Shown here: piece after piece, positions 39,512 to 52,488 of the stretch
Layout of the letters: each line of letters opens with the position of its first letter
How positions within the stretch are numbered: position 1 is the first letter of the stretch
NCBI RefSeq assembly: GCF_002994745.2
Contig: NC_037090.1
Location: 40,605,001 to 40,669,000, forward strand
Length of the DNA stretch: 64,000 nucleotides
Direction: 5' to 3'
Source: Rosa chinensis
Taxonomy: Eukaryota; Streptophyta; Magnoliopsida; Rosales; Rosaceae
The notes under the pieces: model-generated
What the model was told of the DNA's origin: nothing
The model's input: the letters and a program-made list of their open reading frames with translations, nothing else
Databases searched by the model: none
Translations under genes and position numbers: made by a program

Positions 39512-41010
39512 AAGAGACACTTCTCCCAATTCAAGACTAGGTTGCAATCTTCACATCTTTGAAGTACAAGTTCCAAATGGTGTAGGCATTGATCAAATGA
39601 ATCCACAAAGACATTAAAGTCATCCATGAACACTTTAATGAATCTCTCCATCATATCAATAAAAATGGAAATCATGCACCTTTGGAAAATTGTTGGTGCA
39701 TTGCACAAACCAAATGACATTCTTCTATAGGCAAAGGTCTCATATGGACAAGTGAAGGTGGTCTTGTCTTGGTCTTTTGGAGCAATGGGAATTTGATTGT
39801 AGCCACTATACCTATAAAAAAACAATAATACTCATGGCCTGTAAGTCTCTCTAGCATTTGATCAATGAATGCAAATGAAAGTGATCATTCCTTATGGCAT
39901 TGTTGAGTTTCTGTAGTCTATGCACACTCTCCAACCATTTTCTACTCTTTGAGGGATAAACTCTCTCTTATCATTGACCACAACATGTCACTCTTCTTAG
40001 GAACCATTTGAACCGGTGACACCCACTTTGAATCTGAAATGGGGTAGATGACACCAACATCAAGTAACTTCATTACTTTCTTCCTCACTACTTCTTGCAT
40101 TGGGGGATTGACCTCCTTTGTGGATCCCTCCTAGGCTTCATATCATCTTCAATGAGGATCTTATGCATGCACATACTTGGATTTCTGCCTTTGATATTGG
40201 CAATAGTCAAACCAATGGCCTTCTTGTGATCATCCAACAATCTAAGTAGCTTTTGTTATTGCAAATAACTCAAGCATGAAAAGATAATTATGGGCAACTT
40301 GTGGTTTTCACCAATAAAAGTAGACCTTAAATGAGAAGAAAGTGGTTTCACGTCAAGAGTAGGAGGACATTTATGGCACGTTTACTTACTTGGAATGGAA
40401 AATAATCATGAATCAGAGACAACTGGAATGAGAGAATAAAGGAATCGGTATTGATTCCGGAAGAGTTGATTCCTAAACCCATCTTCCCCCTTCGTAATCA
40501 AATTCATGAGTATTCAGGAATCGATTCCTTATAAGGAGGTGGGACCTACACCCATTCCGATTCCTTTCTGTGTTAGTAAACGCAGGAATAAATTTACCCT
40601 GTAATCATTCCCTCTATTTTCATTCTCATTCCAAGTAAGTAAACGTGCTATTAATTGATGGAAGTAAATGAGTAGAGTTAGTAAGAGTTAGTAAGAGGTA
40701 CCTCAACATTTGGTTTCAAATGTGAAGTGCAAGGATTTAAGGTTTCAAGTGTAAGCTCGGCTTCTTTGGTTGCCTCCTCTATGAACTCTGTACCATTATG
40801 ATACAAACATGCCAATGGATCATGAGATGCATTTTCAATGAAGGTTTTCTCCACCATCTTGTCAATACCATCCAAAACATCAATTCGGAAACAATCATAG
40901 GCATATGATGATTTACTCATTGCATCAAAGATTCTAAAAGCAATGGTAGTATCATAAACGGTCATGGTCATCAAGCCCTCCTGACATCAGTCTTAGTGCC
41001 GGTATTTGCC
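39512..41010 (-). pseudogene. Ty3/gypsy pol remnant with reverse transcriptase
   Basis: Immediately upstream of the minus-strand LTR, a frame (39825-39512) encodes the reverse transcriptase core: YSGYNQIPIAPKDQDKTTFT, then FAYRRMSFGLCNAPTIFQRC and the catalytic-site strand FIKVFMDDFNVF (usual YIDD/FMDD type). Further upstream (39830-40370) broken frames continue toward the N-terminal RT region. A separate frame at 40678-40974 (AYDCFRIDVLDGIDKMVEKT) resembles the protease-RT linker of Athila-like polyproteins. Pol abuts the LTR directly, so RNase H and integrase have been deleted. A Harbinger-type MITE interrupts it at 40374-40650. Confidence 0.75.
40374..40650. mobile_element. PIF/Harbinger-type MITE with TTA target duplication
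   Basis: The ends TGGCACGTTTACTTACTTGG and its inverse CCAAGTAAGTAAACGTGCTA form TIRs of about 24 bp. The 277-bp element is flanked by TTA on both sides (40371-40373 and 40651-40653), the usual Harbinger target duplication. It has no coding capacity. It interrupts the gypsy pol remnant. Confidence 0.85.
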
Positions 41011-41720
41011 ATAAATGGTTTTGGGGAATCTCAAGTATAATTTTATATACCTATTGATATGTTTTTGAAAGATATTTGCTGCTGTGAATGTTTATGATAT
41101 GTGAAATATATGCTTAGTTCATCATTATATTGTTTTTATCTAATATTAGTTTGAAGAAATAATAAAATAGTTGTGTAGTTGAATCTAATACTCGTAAGAG
41201 ACCAGCAATGTCAGCCTGTTGTATATACACTTGGGAAGAGAAGCCCCTTCAATTATTATTGATAAAATGATCTTTTGTTTGGCAAGATGACACTGGTGAC
41301 CGAGATTAGTAGAAGATTACTAACAACTGGCGATTAAGGAATCATTTTATGTCTTACACCATCAGTAAATTATATGTATGAGGTTTGCTCTATTGAGCTT
41401 CAAGCTTACCCCTTTTATGAAATTGTGCAGATGATACTCTTGAGGGTTAGAACTTAAATTCTGGAAATCTGGACCTAGGAGAAGGAGAAATAAACTAGTA
41501 GCTTGCTGTTTTTTATTTATCTTTGTACAATAAAGCTTATTTTATAAGCTTGCTTTCATTTATCTTGCAAGAACAAACCTATGTAATAAAGTGTTCCACA
41601 ACCAAGTCACCTCTGATTCTTATTTTCTATATAGTTTATATTTGCCAAAGTGTTTCTTATCTTTGACAACTAAGAGCTATTCACATCCTTACTCAGGAAA
41701 AAAAAAATTCAAATTTTCGA
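41011..41720. other. Intergenic stretch with an exon-like tail
   Basis: Little can be read here. Near 41430 an acceptor-like TTGTGCAG precedes a short frame DDTLEG and a stop (about 41432-41452), followed by an AATAAA at 41530 and a T-rich stretch. It may be the last exon and 3' UTR of a lost gene, but the signal is weak. Confidence 0.2.
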
Positions 41721-41724
41721 TATA

Positions 41725-42291
41725 GGGTGTGACATGGTGGCGCAGCTTGAGGTGGTTGGAAGACCGAGCGGAAAAGTAAAAGAGTCGGCCGCGAGCTTCA
41801 AGGCTTTGATTCATCTTTCTACGAAAGAATTGTTGAAAGAGAATGCTAGAAAACAAACGGCGAGTAAGAGGTGCCTTCAATGACATAGGTGCGGAGACCT
41901 GGTATGGTTGGACGGTGGAGAACCCGTCTGGTCGGGTCGGATAGCCAGGTTGGCCAGAGAGAAATTGAGTTAGGGTTTTTGCATTTTTTGAAATGAAAAT
42001 TACCCCAAATGGTAAGTTTTTCAATTTATACACATGTTTGGAAATGGTAACCCAGTATTTTTTTTTATCATAACTTTCACATACAAACTCTGATTCTAGT
42101 GTGCTATATGTCCATAGACTAGATTTAATGTCCTTTGCAACTTTCGTGAAAGAAGTTTCTCAAAAGACAAAAGAAATAAAAAGTCAACTTTTTGATCCAC
42201 TAAAAGTTCGAAACAATGTAAAAAGTAACGATAGTTGTCGTTTACCATCCAAATACTAGTAAATCGGTAAGTTAAGGTAAGGGATGTAACA
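41725..42291 (-). mobile_element. Degenerate LTR fragment related to the TGTCACGCCCC family
   Basis: Read on the minus strand it starts TGTTACATCCCTTACC at 42291 and contains AAAAGTTGACTTTTTATT, TTTCACGAAAGTTG and a TATA-type GTATAAATTG. They come in the same order as in solo LTRs A and B. The U5 side is cut near 41725. The 114-codon frame at 41689-42033 lies in LTR sequence. Confidence 0.45.
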
Positions 42292-42619
42292 CTTTGTGTC
42301 TATAGTCAAGTAGAATAGATTGCCTACAAGGCGAAGTGTTTTTATTTTGGCATAGACTACTTTGTGCTTATATTGTTATTATGGAGTAGTCCCCTTTGTA
42401 CTATTCTAACAATCTAACCCAAGTTCAGAGTCATATTAATATTATGAATCCTTCAGCTAAAAAAAAAAAAAATTACCAATGAACGACATGTGCTTGATGG
42501 TTATATATGTCGTAATAACTTTTTGTTTTCCATGCCACTTGAAGTATGGAGTGCGGTATTGACATATTTGATTTCATAATTGTACTTACATAAGTATTTG
42601 CCTAAGCATAATTAGTTAT

Positions 42620-43075
42620 AATGGGTCATGCCCATGCTGCCGCCAGCGGCACTAGCACCGTCAAGGGTGTTACCTCCGGGAACACCGTCAGACGGGCTAT
42701 TACCTGAGCTCAGGCTCAGGCCAAGATCACCTCTGACGCGCCGCCACGCTCTGCGTCAAGCTCACCTTGCTGAGACATCAAAAGCTACAAACTGATGCAC
42801 ATCAGTCCTACATCGAAAACAAGGAAGAGATCAGTCTCCTTCTCACTATAAAAGGTTCATTCCTCTCTCCTCATTTCTACGCATTTATTACTTACCTAAC
42901 GTTATTCTATCAACATAAATACATTGACTGACTTAGGTATCGGAGTAGCGGTTTCCCCTCTTATGCCCTTTGTATTTCATTTGACAGGTGACGCTAACGC
43001 TATACTCCTCTTTCAGTAGTGGTCCAAGTCAGGACCAACGTTAACGAGATTTGGCTACCGCTAGATCACCAAACA
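42620..43075 (+). mobile_element. Probable LTR fragment (U3-R-U5-like)
   Basis: A GC-richer stretch contains a TATA-like CACTATAAAAGG (about 42843-42854) followed by a pyrimidine-rich leader. It then has CTGACTTAGGTATCGGAGTA, a sequence pattern often seen near the end of plant gypsy LTRs. Borders are not clear. The neighbouring 42292-42620 and 43076-43830 are AT-rich with no recognisable feature. Confidence 0.4.
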
Positions 43076-43834
43076 TTAACAATAATAATTATTCATATAC
43101 ACAAGTATTATTCATATTTTTTCTTTTAAAAGTATGATCAAATATCATGGACCTCTATATCTCTAAATTTGTAAGGCAGGTTTGTAAGAATGATTTCATA
43201 GTTACTAAATAAGTTAATAAAAATCGATAGTCCTTCGCGATACTAATTTGATATTCTAATTTGTATACATTAATATGAATGACTCATTGTCACTCCCTAG
43301 CTAATTTTCTGCAGTTGAGCTTTCCTCTATTTCGTTCTCTCCTACGTAAGAATCCTTACATCACACATGCCATAAAGTTAATTCTTACCTCTATATATGA
43401 CAATAACTTATGATATAACCTAAATTATACATGGATAAATGGTGGTTCAATAATGAATATAAATTTCTCCAATTTGAGGGATCACATGTGGAACATATTA
43501 TGAAATAGAGCTTTGACAATGCAAATTCCAATGCAAGGGACCATATGTGGAACACCCTATATAATAGAACCCTGAAGATGTAAAATTTGCCTAAATTTAA
43601 GTATTTAGTTATAAATTATAACAGGAAATATTCAAATAAAAATCATTAAACTATTCACAATCATAAAGTCAACCCATCCTAAACCCTAATCCCATTTTCA
43701 TTTTTATAAATAGAATTTTATTTTTATAAACGGCATATTGAAGGATTAGAGCAAAAGAGAAAAGACATCTGCGAATTTTAGTGATCAAAGGCGGGGAGGA
43801 AAATAAAAGAAAAATGCCCTAATCCAGTGAAAAA

Positions 43835-45998
43835 AGCGAAGATAAAATAACCAAATAAGATACTGAAGAGTTTAGGGCTTTTTCCTCTCCTCACCGAAGC
43901 TCTGTCTTCAAGTCTCCCATCTCTGAAGCTCTCACCTCTGTGAGTAAGATTAGATTCATCTTTGTTTTTCTTTGCATATCATTCTTGATTAATCAAAATC
44001 TTTTTATTTTCTGCTAAATGTAAATGTGAGATGTCGCAATTTATATAATTCCGGGATAAGCGCACTCACCACATATATTTATATGTTAGGGACGAAACCT
44101 GGGCTATACATCAATGAAAATTTGGGCAAAAAACATATAGGTATATAAGCCCAAATAAAAAAAAAAAAAAAAAAAAAATTTACACAAGTCCTCCACGCTC
44201 GACCCCCCGCTTCTCCGACTGCACCAGTTTTCTCAGCCTGGGCAGTAGAGCAAAGCCCTCTGTTGGCCACTAACCTCTCCGCCTGCCCCGGCGACGACGC
44301 CGACGACTTCGTGTTCTTTGGTTGAACTCGAGGTATGAACAATTCCATCTCAGATTCTTGGAATTGATGGATTTTTCCTCAATCGCCTGCAATTGGCTAT
44401 GAATTTGACCCATCCATAGCCACTCAAGGAATAAGGAATTGGAGGCGAGCATAAGTAGCGAGCAGTTTGGTTGGGGATTTCATCTCTTCATCTTGTGAGT
44501 TTTGGTCGACCTAATTTCATCTTCTCTTAATACTGCAAATATAGCAAACGTGTACTATGGAGGAATGATAAGCAAGGAACATGAAGCATTTGATAAGCAT
44601 GAAGCTACTGAAAGTTAATGCTAAGTAAATTGATTAATTGATAAGCATGAAGCACAAACAACTCCTGGACCTGGACTCACAAGAAAATCAAAATATAGGG
44701 TGAGTTCCAATTGGGTCTTTTAGTTCCTCGTTTCAAGTTCAGGTCTCAACTTAATTCCATGAGATAAGTTCGCATTCTCACTCCCTAATTTGGCGCCTGC
44801 ATTTTGGGATTTCTGGTTTTTGTGTGGTTTGGGTGATTTGGTACTTTGGCGGGTTAATTCTCAGTGACTAGTGGTAATTGGGCTATGGTCTTCTTCATCT
44901 TCTTGACTAGTAGCTACTAGTACTAAAACCAAAAGATAATTTAACGACTACTCCTTGACTAGTAGCAATTTAACACTGGTGACCCTTAAGTAGTTAGTTA
45001 CCTTATATTCATATTCTAGATACTATTATTAGGCCTGTCAATTAAATCCGTAACCCGCACGATACCTGCACCGTGCAGTACGCCAAAAGCCCGGACGAAC
45101 TCGCCTGATTATTAATTCGTGTTGTACAAAGCGCTCATGCCAGTTCTTAGTTATTAGTTTTTGTTTCTTATAGTACCCAATACAATCATTGGAAATTTGG
45201 AATTTTAGTACCCAATTCAGTGTTTTGCATGGTAATTTTGATCTTGGAACTTGATAGTTTGGTTGTGTTGTATGTGATGTTAAATCATTGACTTTAGTCG
45301 TCTAAGGAAGATAAATGGGGTTGAAATTTGGATGTGGAAGTTAATTTCAGTTAGCTTCTCAGCTTATAATTACTATGTCTTCTATGTTTACAATGTTTGT
45401 GACTCTGACTTTGTTTTGCAACTCTTATTTGTATATAGTTAGTATCGATGAGGACAGGGTTTAGTATCGATCAGATTTTATCTTTCCTATCACATTCTAG
45501 TTGTTATATAGATGAGGACTGTGTTTTAATCAATTTGTACTCTTTTATGGTCTTCAATGTGTTTCTGGTATGTAATTGGCTGACAAATGGATTTGGAGCT
45601 GAAATGACTGAGAAATAGCTGATACTACCCTATATGCTTTGGTTTAGTCATGTTAATGGGTTTTCTATCAACAGTTATAGCAAGTAATGAATTTTAGAAG
45701 AACTGTGATCACTAGAGTAAGCCGAGAGTGCCAGAGTTTCAAAACCCTTACACTATTCTCAACTTCAGGCAGTATAGGTAATGGGTTTGGGATTGAAGTG
45801 CTAGTGAAATTGTGGAACCCTTATACTCTTGTAATGCATATCTGAATTTAAATACCTTTTAGGGTTTGAAATTAAATACAAAATGCTGGTTGAGTGTTGT
45901 TATTCTTCATTATTTTCTGGGTCTAAGTATTATGTGAATTGATGAAGCTAGTTGTCATTCGGGTAATTTCAATTAAAGTAGGACATTCTCTTCTTCAG
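43835..45998 (+). promoter_or_regulatory. Probable promoter, leader exon and 5' UTR intron of the TrpRS gene
   Basis: The coding start at 46003 lies four bases after an acceptor (TTCTTCAG, ends 45998), so a leader exon must lie upstream. The best candidate is the pyrimidine-rich stretch at about 43870-43947, which ends CACCTCT before a consensus donor GTGAGTAAG. A TATA-like AGATAAAATAACC lies at about 43840. This would give a 2.05-kb leader intron. A second candidate leader ends at ...TCGAG before GTATGA near 44334. No coding gene is visible in 44000-45990. An A-rich tract lies at 44157-44178. Confidence 0.35.
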
Positions 45999-46002
45999 AG
46001 CA

Positions 46003-49000
46003 ATGGAGATAAAGGAAAACGGAGAAGAAGAGCAGCAGATTGTGAATCCATGGAAGGTGGAGGCCAAAGAAGGCGGCAAAATCGACTATGATAAGCTCAT
46101 AGATCAGTTCGGTTGCCAGAGGATCAATCAATCTCTCGTCAAGCGTGTCCGCCGTCTCACCTCACGTGCTCCGCACGTTTTCCTCCGTCGCGACATCTTC
46201 TTCGCTCACCGGTCTAGCTCTGCCCTAGTTTCTTTCACTAAATTCACTTCAAATTTGTTGCGTTTTGGGATTTGATAGTTGAATGTGTGTGATTGTAGGG
46301 ACTTCAATGAGATTCTGGATGCTTATGAGAGAGGAGAGAAGTTCTATTTGTACACAGGAAGAGGGCCTTCCTCAGAGGCTTTGCATTTGGGGCATCTCAT
46401 CCCCTTCATGTTCACCAAGTAAGGCTCTAGATAAATTTCTGTGTGCTGGGCTATTAGTTATTTTCACATTGCGCTTTGGAATGGTTTTAGAGGGTAGATC
46501 AAAACGAAATTCAACATCTTTTGAGGGGTTAAGTGGGAGCTTTGCTGGGAAGCTAAAACTATGTCCGCTGGACATTAATAGAGCTCAACATTGCAACTAG
46601 AAAATACTAGTATGGAGCTGGAGTTGATGATGTTTGAACTGGAATCGTTGTCATTATAAGTCATGATAACTCATTTTTTTTGATAATTTGATTGTCAATT
46701 TATGATCTAGGTGTTATTTGATGGATGATAAGAGTAATATGAGATCTTTCAGTCTCTCTAGAGTTTTATGTTCCTTGGTGTCATTTGTTTTTGGAATTTC
46801 TATGGCCGGCATGCTGTGAAGTAAATTTATGGAGAGTTATCGCTGAAGTGATTCTAACCGCATACTCTGTGTGATTCTGTTTGCAGATATTTGCAAGATG
46901 CCTTTAAGGTCCCTCTCGTTATACAACTTACCGACGATGAGAAATGTATGTGGAAAAATCTCACAGTTGAAGAAAGCCAGAGACTTGCAAGGGAAAATGC
47001 TAAAGACATCATTGCTTGTGGTTTTGACATAACAAGAACCTTTATCTTCTCTGATTTTGATTATGTTGGTGGGTAAGTAACAAATCTTTAATGCTTGACA
47101 CCATAGTAAAAACAATAAATCCTAAAGTTGAGTTGAAAGCCTTAAAATGAATTTTGTATTTCTTTCACGTTAGATATTTTTAAGATTATTCTTTCAGAAT
47201 TATAGTAAACTGTGTTATGCGAGCCTTTATTTACTTGGCTGCCCAAACTTGGAGCATTTGGGATTCAGGATTTCTGTGAAAGCCTTTAGTTGTTGAATAG
47301 GACAATATCACTGTTGTGTGCATTAAAATCCTCAGTTCGTTAATAACTTAATAAGTTTGATAAGCTTCATGTCTGTAAAGGTAAACTTGGCCACTCTACC
47401 AAGTACTTTATCAACAACCATTAAGATATCGACATATCGTAATAATTTATTCACTGCACAGTTCTTGATAAGCTTCAATAATGTCTAGGAAACCTTTTTT
47501 TTTTTTTTTTTCTTCCAAACCTGACAGGAGTTTGATGCACATGAATATTTTGAGCATGTGTGTGTGCACGCGTGACACCACTTGCTCACTGGTTTTGTAT
47601 CTAATTTCCTGTGCAGTGCCTTCTACAAGAACATGGTGAAGGTCGGAAAGTGTGTCACCTATAATAAGGTGATAACAATTTTAGATCCCATAGGTATATT
47701 GTGTACCTCATTGTTCGAGATTTAGTACTCATTTTGTGAGGTTGAAATCTAATGTACAGGTTGTTGGCATATTTGGTTTCACCGGTGAAGATCATATAGG
47801 AAAAGTTAGTTTTCCACCTGTACAGGTAATTATCCTTGGCTGCAGAATGAGGGAAGCAATTATCATGTGGTTTATGGAAACTTTTGGGAGTTGTTTCTCA
47901 TTAGTTCCACGAAATAGTGAAGCTAAATGTGTCAGTTTTTATACATAACTTTGTGCTTAATTTTTACTTCTTGACTTGCTGCTAGTTTATAATGCTTTCA
48001 CTGGTAAAGCTTTTGTATTTGATTATAGAATAAAGAAAAGACACACTTCTCTTATTCAAGCCTAAGCTCCAAGAAAATATTTCTCTGCAACCGCCTCTTT
48101 ATTGTTCTATATTTATTATATCACTGTGTAAGGGAACATGGGTGTCAAAGTTTGTTGGCATAACGAGATTCAATATTTTTTGTTATGTGCCAATGCAGGC
48201 GGTACCATCATTTCCAAGTTCATTTCCACATCTCTTCTCTGGCCAAGATAATCTTCGTTGTTTAATACCCTGTGCAATTGACCAGGTAAACATGTTAAGG
48301 ATAATTCTCATAGCTTGAAATCAAAATTTGTATCTGTATGTTATGATACGACCATGATAAAAATGTATGGTAAATCCATGGTAGCTTTTTGTTGCAGTTT
48401 CTTTTACTATTCAGAATACAAATTATGGCTGGAATGGTTCTTCCTCTTCCTATATGGAAATGAGATCTCTGGGGGCTAGTGTTTCTTTTTCTGGCTAGAT
48501 ATGTAGGCAACTATCTAACTTAAATTGTGACTCCTTTGGAGAAGATTAAACATAATGGCTAGGCTAGGAATATTAGTTTAGATAATTTTTCAGCTTCTGC
48601 ATTTCAGTTATTGAGTGAAAGTTCTTTTTATTTATTACTAATAACTTAACTCTTCTGTTTGTGTATCTGTCCAGGATCCTTATTTTAGAATGACCCGAGA
48701 TGTTGCTCCACGCATTGGATATCACAAGCCTGCTTTAATTGAGTCTCTATTCTTCCCTGCCCTTCAGGTAATCTTGTGATTTTCAGAAAGTACTTTTGTA
48801 CGAGTTGTTAGATTTATATTGATGCAGAGTATGAATAACTGTGTGTATTTTACTTCTCTGCTTTTGGTTTTTTATTTGACAATGATTTTCCACTGAAACT
48901 GCTTTTGTTCCAGATGTATCAACTGAATTTTGACCAGTTATTTTGGTCAGGGGAACTAAATTTTGAGGCATGTAGATAGATTGAAATCCTAATGTGGATT

Positions 49001-51321
49001 GTGGAGACATCCTGTGTACTGCACACATACACAATGAACAAGAATATACCATTGTCGATTGCAAAGTAAAAGGACCAATATTAATAAAGATAAGTTTTCA
49101 TAATTGTTACATGAAGTACTCAGATGTAGCATTTAAGTCGATATGGCATGCATCTTGGTGATAAATTTTTGTAGTAATGTTATGGTAGTCAAAGATAAGT
49201 ATACCAAATTAGGATAGGATAGTGGAGGTGTATAAATTAAAAGGGGACAGTTTGGCTTCTAATGTATTGAGCTTACTCTTCTTCAGTCTCTCTCTCTCTC
49301 TCTCTCTCTAGGCCCTTATATTAATATTATCTACATTTCTTTCCTGAATTTTTCACTGCAAAATGTTCTGTTGTGTATGATATCCTCTCTCCAAGTGTTC
49401 TTTGTTCTTTTACTCTCTCTCTCTCTCTCTCGGCCCTTATATTAATATTATCTACGTTTCTTTCCTGAGCGTTTCAGTGCAAAATGTTCTGCTGTGTATG
49501 ATATCCTCTCTCCAAGTGTTCTTTGTTCTTTAACCTTATGTATGTTATTCTTTCCTGGATGTTATTCAGTTCATCCAAGTTTTGTTAATTCATACGGCTT
49601 GTGGTTAACAACTAATGAAGTCATTGCTGGTTGTACTTATGGAATGCGGATGCTTGCAGGGAGAAACAGGAAAAATGTCGGCTAGTGATCCAAATTCTGC
49701 CATCTACGTAACTGATTCTGCAAAGGATATTAAGAGCAAGGTTTGCATAGACAACATGCCACTACTCACTCTTTTCAAAAAAAAAAAAAAAAAAAAAAAG
49801 CTAGACAACATGCCACTACTCACTCTTTTCTGCAAATTGTTCAATATTCTTAGTTCGAGAAAGGTGTTCCCAAATTTTGTGTGTATTCACTGTTGCAAGA
49901 CTCATGCTGATTGGGGCAGCAGGCTGCTTATATTGTTTATGCACTTGTCAATACCAATGCTCATATTTAGAGTAATATTTATGTCCAAGATCAGAGCAGA
50001 GCTGCAACTTAGTAAAACTACTGTATAGTATTATCATTGATATAAGTTCAATAAGTGGAATTTAGTATACTCAACATGGTTCTATTTCTCTGGATTTTCC
50101 CAAACCAAAATCACCTTCTCTTTTCTTAGATTCCCATTGCCAAACCCTAGGCTCGTGTCTGTCATACTTTTTCTTTGCTTCTGGATAAAAATAGAACATA
50201 TATTGGAGTCGCTAAGTTTCATGGTGCCAAACATGAGATTACAATCCAAATGACCAAAAGCTCTTCCAGATTAGATATTTGATGTACATGCATGGATGTT
50301 TGTATATACTTTTTTGCACATGATATATCTGCTAAGAAATTTGTGTGGATGTCTGCAGATAAACAAGTTTGCATTTTCAGGGGGACAAGATACAATAGAG
50401 AAACACAGAGAGTTGGGAGCAGATCTCGAGGTATTTGGATTGGCTTGCACATTAATAATAGAATTTGTCCTCCACAATTGCTTTGATAATTGTTATTTGT
50501 TGCTTAATTACTTCGTATCATGCATTAATTGTTAATGGAGACTAATTGAGTAATGTTTTTGTTGTATGGACAATAATCAGGTAGACATTCCCTATAAATA
50601 TCTGAAATTTTTTCTGGATGATGACATCGAGCTTGCTTATATAGGAAAGGTGAGATAGCCGTCCCTTATGAACTTGATTCATTTTCATCAATATTTTTGT
50701 TAGTGCAAGAACTTTGTATCTAACCCTTAGCATTCTTTTTTTTGTTTTAATAACATTTGCTTTTGCTTTCGGCGGTATTAGGAGTATGGTGCAGGTCGAA
50801 TGTTGACAGGGGAAGTGAAGCAGAGGCTCATTCAAGTTTTGACAGAAATTGTGGAGAGACATCGTAGGGCTAGAGCTGCTGTCACTGATGAGGTAATTAA
50901 TTATCTTCCTGTCAACAGTTTTGAATGATATACCAATGCCTCAGTTATAAATATCACTTGGGAGATGGGGAAAAGTAATTAACTAATTACTTACAAGCAG
51001 TTTTGTTCAAAGATGAGTAATTTGAAGTTGTAGCTGTTTCATTCTCATTGTGTGATGTTTCTATGCATTAGTGCCTACGTCGAGTTTGTTGTGAATTATA
51101 GCAAGTTTGATTTCCAACTCATTTGCATCGTTTTGCTGTGCAAGTAATGGAGCATGTGGTCTCTGTTGCCCTTTTTCTTCTGGCCTTGCTAAAATGGTTG
51201 CGAAATGATGTTTATAACGTCTTGAAATTGAAATGAAGGATAACTGTTGCATCATGTTTTCTTCTCTCAGATGGTGGACGCATTTATGGCAGTGAGGCCC
51301 CTCCCAAACATGTTCGACTAA
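46003..51321 (+). CDS. Tryptophan--tRNA ligase, cytoplasmic (12 coding exons, intact)
   Basis: This class I aminoacyl-tRNA synthetase charges tRNA-Trp with tryptophan, using ATP, for cytosolic translation. The exons are 46003-46211, 46299-46418, 46887-47072, 47617-47668, 47760-47825, 48199-48285, 48675-48767, 49660-49740, 50359-50430, 50581-50649, 50782-50892 and 51271-51321. All introns are GT-AG. The joined frame is 1197 bp, 398 residues plus stop, close to the roughly 400 residues usual for plant cytosolic TrpRS. The HIGH-type motif is HLGH at residues 99-102 ([17 protein letters not shown]). The KMSKS-type motif is KMSAS at 276-280 ([19 protein letters not shown]). The [32 protein letters not shown] and [17 protein letters not shown] blocks are typical of eukaryotic TrpRS. 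There is no transit peptide and the start codon begins [12 protein letters not shown] hAT element lies 265 bp after the stop. Confidence 0.95.
49290..49535. repeat. 121-bp tandem duplication in TrpRS intron 7
   Basis: Two adjacent copies share a CT tract, GGCCCTTATATTAATATTAT (49311 and 49432) and ATCCTCTCTCCAAGTGTTCT. They differ by a few substitutions. The intron's splice sites are unaffected. Confidence 0.85.
49746..49829. repeat. Poly(A) run flanked by a 28-bp direct repeat in TrpRS intron 8
   Basis: AGACAACATGCCACTACTCA plus CTCTTTTC occurs at about 49749 and again at about 49803, on either side of some 20 A residues. It looks like a target-site-type duplication around a poly(A) insertion. 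Confidence 0.7.
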
Positions 51322-51586
51322 AGTTGAGGACAATGTATTACTCACAATCCTTGGATGAAGTGCTGGCTTTTTCTGGTGATACAATATTTTTGGGTTTAGA
51401 TAAAGCATTTTCATTTTTGATGGTATTTTTTGTTGACAACTGTATTCTTGTAACAGTAAATGTTAGCGAAACTGAGTGCAAGTTGAACATCATAGTTTTA
51501 AGGATGACTTTGTATGACAGATTCAGCAGTGAACTCAAGACGGGGAAAAAGCATTTTAACAAGCTCATTCAGTCCATATTCACTAG
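51322..51586 (+). other. Probable 3' UTR of the TrpRS gene
   Basis: This stretch follows the stop codon without a splice signal and is AT-rich. No canonical AATAAA is obvious. The transcript may end before or inside the adjoining hAT element. Confidence 0.4.
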
Positions 51587-52488
51587 TAGAGGTGGCAAAC
51601 GGGCCGGCCTGGCCCATTTTAAGCGGGCCTAGTCGTGCTTCGTGCCGTGCTTGGGCCGGCTCATTTATTATCGTGCCGGGCTTGTGTCGGCCCATTTACT
51701 TAAACATTAAGCCCGGCCCGGCCCATGGCCCGAGCCTATATCGTGCGGGGCCGTGCTCGTGCCGGGTCAATAACGGGCCGTGCTCGTGCCTACCTACTAT
51801 AAAACACGATTTTAAAATCTTAATTTGAACAAATAAAAATTAATTTTATTTAACTATTTAGAAAATTAAAATAAATAAAGTTCTACAACGTTTTTCTTAA
51901 TCTTAGCTTTTTAAGATTAGATTTCTAATAATTTTTTATATTCCACTATAAGAAAGAAAGAAAAAAAAACTCAAAATATATTGTTTTTAGCATATTATTG
52001 TGAGATTAATCTTTATTAATATAATGAGGATTTAGTATCTATTATTTTTTCCTTCATTCTATAGTTGTATTATTATGAGATTAGTCTTAATTAATAAACA
52101 TATATTTAATATTTAGAAAAAATATTTATGTCAAAACAAGGATATAATGTTTTGTTTCATTATTTTGACAATATAAAAGAAAGCATTGGTGGAATTGTCA
52201 CGAGATTTTAAATAAAAAGGTCTCATATTCAAATCTCATCATTGTAGTTTTTAAATTTTTTTTTTAAATGAAAATTTGTGTTTGTAACGGGCCGGCCCAC
52301 AGTATGTCGTGCTCGGGCCGTGCCGGGCCCATTACGGGCCTAAGCCGGGTCCGGCCAATGGGCCAATATTCTTAGGCCCAGCCCGACCCGTTATTCTAAC
52401 ATGCTCGGGTCGTGCCGGGCCACTAACGGGCTTGGGCCATGCCGGGCCCGTGCCGTGCTCGTGCTTAGTGGCCCGTTTGCCACCTCTA
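51587..52488. mobile_element. Non-autonomous hAT element with 8-bp target duplication
   Basis: The ends TAGAGGTGGCAAACGGGCC and the inverse GGCCCGTTTGCCACCTCTA form TIRs. Both subterminal regions are rich in GGGCCGTGC and GCCGGGC words. The flanks TTCACTAG (51579-51586) and TTCACCAG (52489-52496) agree in 7 of 8 bases. The centre (51800-52280) is AT-rich and non-coding, with a tRNA-like segment at 52182-52240. Frames at 51498-51828 and 52309-52575 derive from the GC-rich ends. Confidence 0.88.
52182..52240 (+). other. tRNA-like segment inside the 51587 hAT element
   Basis: GCATTGGTGGAATTGTC resembles a degenerate box A. GGTCTCATATTCAAATCTC, about 37 bases later, resembles a box B. No cloverleaf forms well, so it is a relic at most. 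Confidence 0.35.

Noticed and set aside
42620..43075. Cassandra-type element with an embedded 5S rRNA
   Set aside because: No 5S rRNA promoter or body sequence is present; only a generic LTR-like end is visible.
51498..51828. Gly/Pro-rich protein frames after the TrpRS gene
   Set aside because: They arise from the GC-rich terminal sequence of the hAT element at 51587-52488.
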